From the NCBI GenBank assembly GCA_903927685.1, contig CAIYOB010001228.1:1-13988 (forward strand): 13,988 bases of DNA, in the 5' to 3' direction. The position numbers were made by a program, and so were the translations under genes. This document shows, piece by piece, positions 6,863-11,898 of the stretch; within the stretch, counting starts at the first letter, position 1, and every line of letters begins with the position of its first letter. The notes beneath the pieces are model-generated. The model saw only the letters and a program-made list of their open reading frames with translations, was not told the origin of the DNA and ran no database searches. The stretch comes from an uncultured Planctomycetaceae bacterium (GTDB taxonomy: Bacteria; Planctomycetota; Planctomycetia; Pirellulales; Pirellulaceae).

Positions 6863-7315
6863 ATGGAGGCTGAGCAGTTGTTTCTCCCGCGCCCAATTAC
6901 TGGAACACGACTGCACTTATTTTCAGCAGTCTGGGACGGTCTGCTCTTGTTCTCGTACCGCTTCTGCTCGGTGCATACGGCACCGTGGCGTTTCGCACCT
7001 CGCATCATAAAGAAATGCCAGCTCGGCTGCTCAAGTGGGCTGCGATTATGGGGACCGCGAGTGTTGTTCTCATGTATCTCGGCTTGCATGCCATTTGCTG
7101 GTTTGGGCGGGCCCGCAAGCCCCGCCGCCACTGGCGGCAGTTCAGCTTGGGAACGATCATGGTGTTCGTGCTGCTGCTCGGCTGCGGGTTGGTTGGCGGT
7201 GAAGTTGGGGGCGATACAGGCGCAACGGCAGCGCTCGGAGTACTTGGGAAACCAACGGACGGATTTCGAGCGTTTCGACTATTGCGACTATTTCGACAGT
7301 GTGCTAGGATGCTGA
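6863..7315 (+). pseudogene. QFSLG/QFSLR-type membrane protein broken by two frame changes
   Basis: No single frame encodes it. ATG 6863 starts MEAEQLFLP. A base is then missing near 6888, after which the frame from 6889 to about 7188 reads APNYWNTTALIFSS, GRSALVLVPLLLGAYG, a second hydrophobic segment (AAIMGTASVVLMYLGLHAICWF) and the signature RRHWRQFSLGTIMVFVLL. Near 7186-7190 one surplus base shifts it back, giving WLAVKLGAIQAQRQRSEYL, the usual continuation of this signature (GxGWLAVKL), to TGA 7313-7315. About 100 stop-free codons of coherent membrane protein in the middle frame make the reconstruction convincing. No good ribosome binding site precedes 6863. The end overlaps the antitoxin promoter region, so the original 3' end may be lost. 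The function is unknown. Confidence 0.55.
7273..7310 (+). promoter_or_regulatory. Candidate toxin-antitoxin promoter with a 9-bp triple repeat
   Basis: Three adjoining 9-mers lie at 7273-7299: TTTCGACTA, TTGCGACTA and TTTCGACAG. TTGCGA at 7282-7287 and TAGGAT at 7305-7310 are 17 nt apart and form a plausible promoter, with the start near 7317 and AAGGGGAG (7328-7335) before the antitoxin ATG. The repeats overlap the -35, so they are a natural candidate operator for the HTH antitoxin; that link is inference. Confidence 0.4.
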
Positions 7316-7340
7316 GGGGACGAACAGAAGGGGAGAATAT

Positions 7341-7808
7341 ATGACGGCACTGATTTCCGAAGCGTTTGAAACTGCGGCACCGACCGAGGCCGATGTTCGG
7401 CTGGCGCGCGAGTCGAGCCGACGGTTGGCGGCCCACAAGATCGGGCGGCGATCCAGCGTTCGTATCCAGGTGCTCGATGGCGGCGAGCAAGAGGCGCTCG
7501 CGGTGCCGGCATCCGCGCTGCGGCTGTTTCTGCATCTGCTGACCGAAATGTCGCAGGGCAACGCGGTTACGCTGATTCCCAATCACGCCGAACTGACCAC
7601 GCAACAGGCCGCCGACCTCCTTCATGTCTCGCGTCCGTATCTGGTCAAGCTGCTGGACGAAGGAAGAATGCCTTTTCGCACCGTCGGCAAGTACCGACGC
7701 GTCCGCTTCGACGACCTGATGGCCTATAAGCGCAAGGATGACGAGGCCCGGGCGAGGACGCTAGACCAATTGGCCGCGGAAGCACAAGAGCTGGGGTTGG
7801 GCTACTGA
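7341..7808 (+). CDS. Excisionase-type HTH antitoxin
   Basis: The product is 155 aa, with AAGGGGAG 5 nt before the ATG. Residues about 84-130 form an excisionase-type (MerR-like) helix-turn-helix: LTTQQAADLLHVSRPYLVKLL, then DEGRMPFRTVGKYRRVRFDDL. The N-terminal 80 residues, including VLDGGEQEALAVPASALRLF, match the partner domain seen in antitoxins paired with PIN toxins. The expected role is to bind and neutralise the toxin and to repress its own promoter. The stop codon overlaps the toxin start by one base (TGATG), a usual coupling. Unlike its neighbours, this gene shows no frame damage. The family call is confident, while regulation is inferred from context. Confidence 0.88.
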   Translation: MTALISEAFETAAPTEADVRLARESSRRLAAHKIGRRSSVRIQVLDGGEQEALAVPASALRLFLHLLTEMSQGNAVTLIPNHAELTTQQAADLLHVSRPYLVKLLDEGRMPFRTVGKYRRVRFDDLMAYKRKDDEARARTLDQLAAEAQELGLGY

Positions 7809-8378
7809 TGCACTACCCCGTCACCGCTATCTACGCGCGAACGTCCTTTATCCAGCCCCGCTGCGCGATCTCCTGATCCGGCTCGCCCAGGCCGGACTCG
7901 TGCGTGCGAGGTGGACCGACACGATCCACGATGAATGGCTGCGGAACGTCCTCAAGGACAACCCACGGCTTTCCGCCGAGCGTCTGGCACGAACGCCAAG
8001 CCTGATGAACGATGCCGTCCGCGACTGCCTCGTCAGCGGCTACGAGGACTTGATCGCGACCCTTTCGCTGCCTGATCCAGACGACCGCCATGTCCTGGCG
8101 GCTGCGATCCGTGCCCGTGCCGACGTCATCGTCACCTACAACCTCTCCGACTTCCCCGCGCCGACGCTCGCTCTGTTCGATATCGAGCCCCTGCATCCGG
8201 ATGACTTCCTTCTGTTCCTTCTCGATGTTGCTCCGGGCGCGGTCTGCACGGCCGTCAAACGGCAACGGGCGAGTCTGCAAAACCCGCCCAGGACAGCCGA
8301 GGAACTCCTCGCGACGCTGGAAAGCCAAGGACTCACCCAGAGGTCGCTCAGCTCCGGCAGTTCATCGAATTGCTTTGA
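7808..8378 (+). pseudogene. PIN-family toxin (VapC-like ribonuclease), inactivated by two single-base deletions
   Basis: The start ATG overlaps the antitoxin stop. The first codons read MHYPVTAIY, then the frame fails: TAC-G-C-GCG-AAC replaces the expected TAC-GAC-GCG-AAC, with one base lost between 7835 and 7836. After adding one base the sequence continues DANVLYPAPLRDLLIRL, then RWTDTIHDEWLRN, SLPDPDDRHVLAAAIRARAD and VIVTYNLSDFP, all characteristic of this PIN family. A second missing base at about 8341/8342 separates GLTQ from VAQLRQFIELL and TGA 8376-8378. The repaired length is about 190 aa, normal for the family. The first deletion falls in the codon of Asp10, the first catalytic acid; the other acids (HDEW, PDPDDR) remain. 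As read, translation from the coupled start stops after 22 codons, so no toxin can be made. Without frame repair a 223-codon frame from 7900 remains but lacks the active-site N-terminus. Confidence 0.8.
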
Positions 8379-8718
8379 ACCTCGGTTCGGAATTCCCGCC
8401 CTCATTCCCTCACGGCCAGGAACGGCTGATCGACAATGGACTCGCGCGGAATCGCTGAAGCGGTTCGGCCTGGCTGCCGGATCAGTTCAACGCGGTGAAT
8501 CAAGCCAATCTGGTGCCTTCAGGTCGAAGCCGATGCCGGTTGGAAGTTGCGGCGAGATTTCGACTTCGTGAATGTTGCGTGACCACCGCCTCAACACCGC
8601 GGCGTGCAGCAAGTTCACGGAGCAGCGGCGGCCGGCGCCTCGATGACGTTTCTTCTCAACCGGTCCCATGCGGCGTTCCGCACGCTGTGCTTTGCGTTGT
8701 TCAGGGCCAAGAGTAAGG
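8379..8718. other. Stretch without a recognisable gene between toxin remnant and IS
   Basis: I see no gene I can name. On the minus strand, a piece near the start of this stretch reads NIHEVEISPQLPTGIGFDLK and ends at a TGA, and looks protein-like. Another piece next to the IS reads LLLALNNAKHSVRNAAWDRL in a different frame. These may be leftovers of one or more minus-strand genes broken by the IS or by indels. No RNA gene, terminator or promoter stands out. Confidence 0.3.
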
Positions 8719-8733
8719 AACTGCACTTTAGAC
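8719..8733 (+). repeat. Left terminal inverted repeat of the IS
   Basis: AACTGCACTTTAGAC is identical to the reverse complement of 10289-10303. Similarity ends at both outer and inner edges, which sets the element ends to within a base or two. Confidence 0.85.
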
Positions 8734-8735
8734 AG

Positions 8736-10187
8736 TCAAGTAGCGAGGGCAAATAGGGTTTCGAGGATTGTTTGTAGTTTTCGATCGTTGAGGGTTTGAG
8801 GCAGAGTGGCCAGGAATTGTTTCTGCAGCATTTCCCGGGAAATCGCGCGTCGGCGGTCGGCATGCGAGGGACGACGGTCGGGGTTGTCCCAAGAACGGTC
8901 TCGGCGGTCGGTCAACTCGGCTTGGTTGAGGTCCCAGCAACACAACTCGACCAGCGTATACAGCCACTGGTTCAAATGCCAGCACCCCAAGTTCGACCAG
9001 ATGTTGCGAACTTGTTGCTGCCCCGCGCCCCACACCTCCTTGACGTCGTGGAAGTGTTCTTCGATCGACCAACGAGAGGCCGCGGCTTCCAGGATCTCGC
9101 GGACGTCCGCCGAGGTGTCCGTGCAGAAGTACGGTGCCCAACCGCCATCCTCGAAGCGAACGATGACGACGCGGATCTGGGCGCTGACGAGTCTCGAGGT
9201 CGCGAGGAACGTCTTGTACTGACGAGTCACTTCCTCGCCGCGGCAGTGATAGGTCATCGTCTCCCAGCCCTGCTGATGCGCGGCACGCTTCGCCAAGCTG
9301 ATCTTGTTCTTGCCGTAAATCCGGTTCCCGTGAGAACCCGCGGGAGGCAAGTCGTAGAGACAGGCATCTTTTCGCAAGCGGCTGACGACCACGATGTCCA
9401 GACCAAGTACGGGGAGAAGGAACGGCCGCGTGGCATAGGCACCATCGACCGCCAACCAGATCTTCGTCTCCAGCCCCAGCTCTCGGAGTTGCTGCTTGAA
9501 CCAAGTCAACAACTCCACGCCGAGTTGATGTTTGGTGCGGAATTCCCAAGCATACTTCTCCGTCAGTCTCGGGACGTCGACCTTGCGGACGTACAACATC
9601 GAGCGTAGTGGGAAGGCGATCACGCCCCACGCCGGATGCCTTGCCAGCCATGCCAAGCAGACCCAGTTGTGTCCGTACAGCCACTCGCCCTCGGCCGGTC
9701 CTCGCGTCGAATTGTGATGGACGCCGGCACCTTCCACGTGCCGACCATAGCGAGACGTAGGCGAGTCATCCATCCCCAGCAAGATGCGATCACCGAATCT
9801 CGGAGCGAGCTTCTGGACAACCAGGCCGAGGATGACCGTGGCCAACTTTTCGGAGGTCCGCCCCACACTGATCAGGCAATCGTAGAAGCGGTCCCAATCA
9901 TCCTGTACGCCAGCCGCGACGAACCAGGCACTGGCGGTACGGCGATCACCCGCCAGAAACATACCGGCGATGATGATGGCCAGCCGGAAGGCTATCCTCC
10001 GGTCCAGCACGGCCTGCAGCAGGGAGACCGCCGTCTGAATCGCGCCGGTCAACGGCACTCTGGCGTGGGTTGTTTTCTGGCGCTGGGGGTTGGGGCTCTG
10101 AAGACGCCTCCGCTTATCGTGCTGGGACTTCTGCTGTTTCTTGTGCTTGGGTTGCGGACGCCGCGAAATTCGTTTACGCTTAGCCAT
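8736..10187 (-). CDS. DDE transposase of the IS
   Basis: This is a 483-aa, full-length-looking transposase. The N-terminal about 42 residues are strongly basic (MAKRKRISRR, KHKKQQK), probably for DNA contact. The catalytic core shows LLGMDDSPTSRYG (first Asp 140 or 141), then EGAGVHHNSTRGP and LYGHNWVCLAW, typical of a transposase group frequent in planctomycetes. KIWLAVDGAYATRP follows (second Asp 248), and SRWSIEEHFHDVKEVWG supplies the glutamate (376 or 377, possibly 384). These fit the RNase-H-fold DDE_5/IS701-like class; an IS4-like label is possible. The start ATG 10187 has GGGAG 8 nt upstream, and that site is buried in a hairpin (see 10191-10253). There is no frame damage, so the element may still be active. 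Confidence 0.9.
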   Translation of the reverse strand: MAKRKRISRRPQPKHKKQQKSQHDKRRRLQSPNPQRQKTTHARVPLTGAIQTAVSLLQAVLDRRIAFRLAIIIAGMFLAGDRRTASAWFVAAGVQDDWDRFYDCLISVGRTSEKLATVILGLVVQKLAPRFGDRILLGMDDSPTSRYGRHVEGAGVHHNSTRGPAEGEWLYGHNWVCLAWLARHPAWGVIAFPLRSMLYVRKVDVPRLTEKYAWEFRTKHQLGVELLTWFKQQLRELGLETKIWLAVDGAYATRPFLLPVLGLDIVVVSRLRKDACLYDLPPAGSHGNRIYGKNKISLAKRAAHQQGWETMTYHCRGEEVTRQYKTFLATSRLVSAQIRVVIVRFEDGGWAPYFCTDTSADVREILEAAASRWSIEEHFHDVKEVWGAGQQQVRNIWSNLGCWHLNQWLYTLVELCCWDLNQAELTDRRDRSWDNPDRRPSHADRRRAISREMLQKQFLATLPQTLNDRKLQTILETLFALAT

Positions 10188-10190
10188 CCT

Positions 10191-10253
10191 TGGCTCTCCC
10201 GATGGATCGGATGTTTGTTGCTACCACCCACCATCGCCGAGAGCCATTTTTTT
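10191..10253. promoter_or_regulatory. Hairpin covering the transposase ribosome binding site; terminator-like on the plus strand
   Basis: TGGCTCTC (10191-10198) pairs with GAGAGCCA (10239-10246). CGATGG (10200-10205) pairs with CCATCG (10231-10236), with a 1x2 internal loop and a 25-nt end loop. On the plus strand seven T follow at 10247-10253, giving a rho-independent-terminator shape. On the minus strand the downstream arm contains the transposase Shine-Dalgarno (GGGAG at 10200-10196). Any transcript entering from outside the IS would fold and hide it, as is known for IS10 and IS50. Whether the native promoter starts inside the loop is not proven. Confidence 0.55.
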
Positions 10254-10288
10254 GCCAAGAGCAATTTGCCCCTTCTGGTGCAGACTTC

Positions 10289-10303
10289 GTCTAAAGTGCA
10301 GTT
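10289..10303 (-). repeat. Right terminal inverted repeat of the IS
   Basis: GTCTAAAGTGCAGTT is the exact reverse complement of 8719-8733. It is adjoined on the inner side by a small AGAC-TTC-GTCT palindrome (10283-10293), which is not repeated at the left end. Confidence 0.85.
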
Positions 10304-10304
10304 T

Positions 10305-10472
10305 TCATAGGTGATTAGTTGTTCGAGAGTATGGTTTCGATCCAGGTTCGCGCTTCAAGATGTCCGGCTTCAGATCGGCGATTCCCGGTTTCGGTTCGGT
10401 ACCGTGCGACTCAGCTACAAACAGGACGGCGGAGAAGACTGCGAGCAACGACTTTTGGGGCAGCGTGTGCAT
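10305..10472 (-). CDS. 55-codon secreted-protein ORF ending one base from the IS (probable remnant)
   Basis: ATG 10472 lies 6 nt after the stop of the Gfo/Idh gene on the same strand, an operon-like position, though without a clear ribosome binding site. The first 24 residues form a good Sec signal peptide: MHTLPQKSLL, then the hydrophobic stretch AVFSAVLFVA and a likely cleavage near AES-HG. The remainder, EPKPGIADLKPDILKREPGS and KPYSRTTNHL, is not recognised. The stop TGA (10307-10305) is one base from the IS end. Either this is the 5' end of a longer exported protein lost when the IS or a rearrangement arrived, or a tiny secreted peptide. The first seems more likely because the chain stops soon after the signal. 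Confidence 0.4.
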   Translation of the reverse strand: MHTLPQKSLLAVFSAVLFVAESHGTEPKPGIADLKPDILKREPGSKPYSRTTNHL

Positions 10473-10478
10473 GTGGTT

Positions 10479-11885
10479 CTAGAGGTTCTCGCCGTAGCGC
10501 CAGCCTTCGCGGGCCGGTTCTTTGACGAAAGCGTTCAACTCCGGGTGGTTGGTGATGCGGCCGGCCTTGGCGTCCCACTCGATGCGCGTATTGAAGCGCT
10601 GGGCCAGCACCCCGAGGAGAATGATCTCGGTCAGCTTCGCCGAGTAGGTGAAGTTGGATCCGGGTTCCGGGCCGGTCTGCTTGATTGCATTCAACCACTC
10701 GCGGAACGGGCCGCCGTTGACGCGGGGGATGGGATTGGCGGGTGGCTTCGCTTGCCATTCCTTGCGTGCTTCAACGGGTAGGATGGTGGATGATCCCGCA
10801 TGGGTGTCGCAACCGATCATGCCTTTGGTGCCGACCATCCAGCAGGCGCGTCCCAGATAGGCGGCATGATCAGCCTCGAACCGGTCTATGCGTCCGACCT
10901 TCGACCAGTCCTGCGGGCCGTCGAACCAGTGGAGCACCACCGGACCGCGCTTCGCATTGGCGGGAAAGTGATACTTGATCCGGCTGCCAGCCGGGATGAC
11001 GCCCTCCAGCGAAGGCCTGCGCTCCAGGCACTCCACCACCGTCGGCGGATCGAGATCCAGCGCCCAGACCGGCGTGTCAAGGGTGTGGGTTCCCCAGTCG
11101 GCGAGGATGCCCGAGCCGAAGTCGTAAAAAGCCCGCCATTTGTAGGGCAGGTAGTCGCGATAGAAATCCCGCTTGTCCGCAGGCCCAAGCCAGAGATCCC
11201 AGGCGAGACCCGCGGGCACTGGGGAGACGGGGGGCGGCATCGTGGCAGGGTTTGCGAAATGTCTGCCGCCCATCTCGGGGCCGCCGTTGTGGGCAAAGAC
11301 TTCGCTCACCTCTCCGATCACGCCGTCCCGGTAGGCTTCGACCGACTGCCGAATCGAGTTAGTCGCATGTCCTTGATTGCCCATCTGCGTGACCACCTTG
11401 TAACGCTCCCTGGCTTTGACCAGCGTCCTGGCTTGCCAGATGTTATGCGTGAGCGGTTTCTGGGTGTAAACGTGGATCCCCCGCTCCATCGCCGCCAGCG
11501 TGGCCGCGAAGTGCGTGTGATCGGGCGTGGAAACAACTACTGCATCAATTTCCTTGTGCATCTTGTCGAGCATCACTCGAAAATCGTCGAAGAAGGGCTG
11601 GGTGGTTCTCCAGTTCTTCATGTTCTCCGCGCATTGGTCCCGGTCCACATCGCAGAAGGCGACGAGGTTCTCCTCGCTGCACCCCTGGCTGTAGGGCTGT
11701 TGGGCGATCCAGCCGCCGGAACCGATGAACGCGATGTTCAGTTTGCCGTTCGCGGACTTGCCTGGCTTGCCGATGGCGAAGTGCGGAAAGGCCGTGCTGG
11801 CGGCAAGTCCGGCGACCGTGCGGAGAAAAGTTCTGCGTTTCATAAGGGTGTTCTGCGAGGTGATAGTATTGCGGATGCTTGTCAT
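10479..11885 (-). CDS. Gfo/Idh/MocA family oxidoreductase with Tat signal
   Basis: The product is 468 aa from ATG 11885, but the natural start is probably ATG 11843 (residue 15). From there it begins MKRRTFLRTVAGLAAS, a twin-arginine signal, so export in folded form with its nicotinamide cofactor is expected. In 468-aa numbering the Rossmann motif is IAFIGSGG (51-58), STPDHTHF is at 119-126, and YTQKPL (140-145) carries the family's EKP-type lysine K143 with Q in place of E. DWGTHTLD (263-270) holds the C-terminal-domain histidine H267. These enzymes oxidise or reduce sugars and inositol-like compounds with NAD(P); the substrate here is unknown. It lies 13 nt downstream of the glycoside-hydrolase-like fusion gene (55 nt if ATG 11843 is used), so both are likely one operon for extracytoplasmic sugar processing. 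Confidence 0.9.
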   Translation of the reverse strand: MTSIRNTITSQNTLMKRRTFLRTVAGLAASTAFPHFAIGKPGKSANGKLNIAFIGSGGWIAQQPYSQGCSEENLVAFCDVDRDQCAENMKNWRTTQPFFDDFRVMLDKMHKEIDAVVVSTPDHTHFAATLAAMERGIHVYTQKPLTHNIWQARTLVKARERYKVVTQMGNQGHATNSIRQSVEAYRDGVIGEVSEVFAHNGGPEMGGRHFANPATMPPPVSPVPAGLAWDLWLGPADKRDFYRDYLPYKWRAFYDFGSGILADWGTHTLDTPVWALDLDPPTVVECLERRPSLEGVIPAGSRIKYHFPANAKRGPVVLHWFDGPQDWSKVGRIDRFEADHAAYLGRACWMVGTKGMIGCDTHAGSSTILPVEARKEWQAKPPANPIPRVNGGPFREWLNAIKQTGPEPGSNFTYSAKLTEIILLGVLAQRFNTRIEWDAKAGRITNHPELNAFVKEPAREGWRYGENL

Positions 11886-11898
11886 AGTCAGCCTTTGG

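Larger units (their letters stand above)
8719..10303 (-). mobile_element. Complete insertion sequence, 1585 bp, DDE transposase (IS701/IS4-like)
   Basis: Perfect 15-bp terminal inverted repeats, AACTGCACTTTAGAC at 8719-8733 and its complement at 10289-10303, bracket a single transposase gene on the minus strand. The transposase stop lies 3 bp inside the left repeat, a compact design. I see no target-site duplication: flanks are AGTAAGG on the left and TTCATAGG on the right, so the duplication may be absent, very short, or lost by rearrangement. The family call rests on the transposase and is approximate. Confidence 0.88.

Noticed and set aside
7831..8328. 165-codon minus-strand frame opposite the toxin
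   Set aside because: The plus strand carries unmistakable PIN-family sequence there, so the minus frame is a shadow.
8487..8726. 79-codon minus-strand ORF ending NIHEVEISPQLPTG...
   Set aside because: Its start lies inside the IS end repeat and most of its length is Arg-rich and featureless. Only the last 30 residues look protein-like, so it is not a gene as drawn.
10247..10253. Stand-alone intrinsic terminator for plus-strand transcription
   Set aside because: No plus-strand gene ends here; the T7 is better seen as part of the IS hairpin, although termination of antisense read-through is possible.
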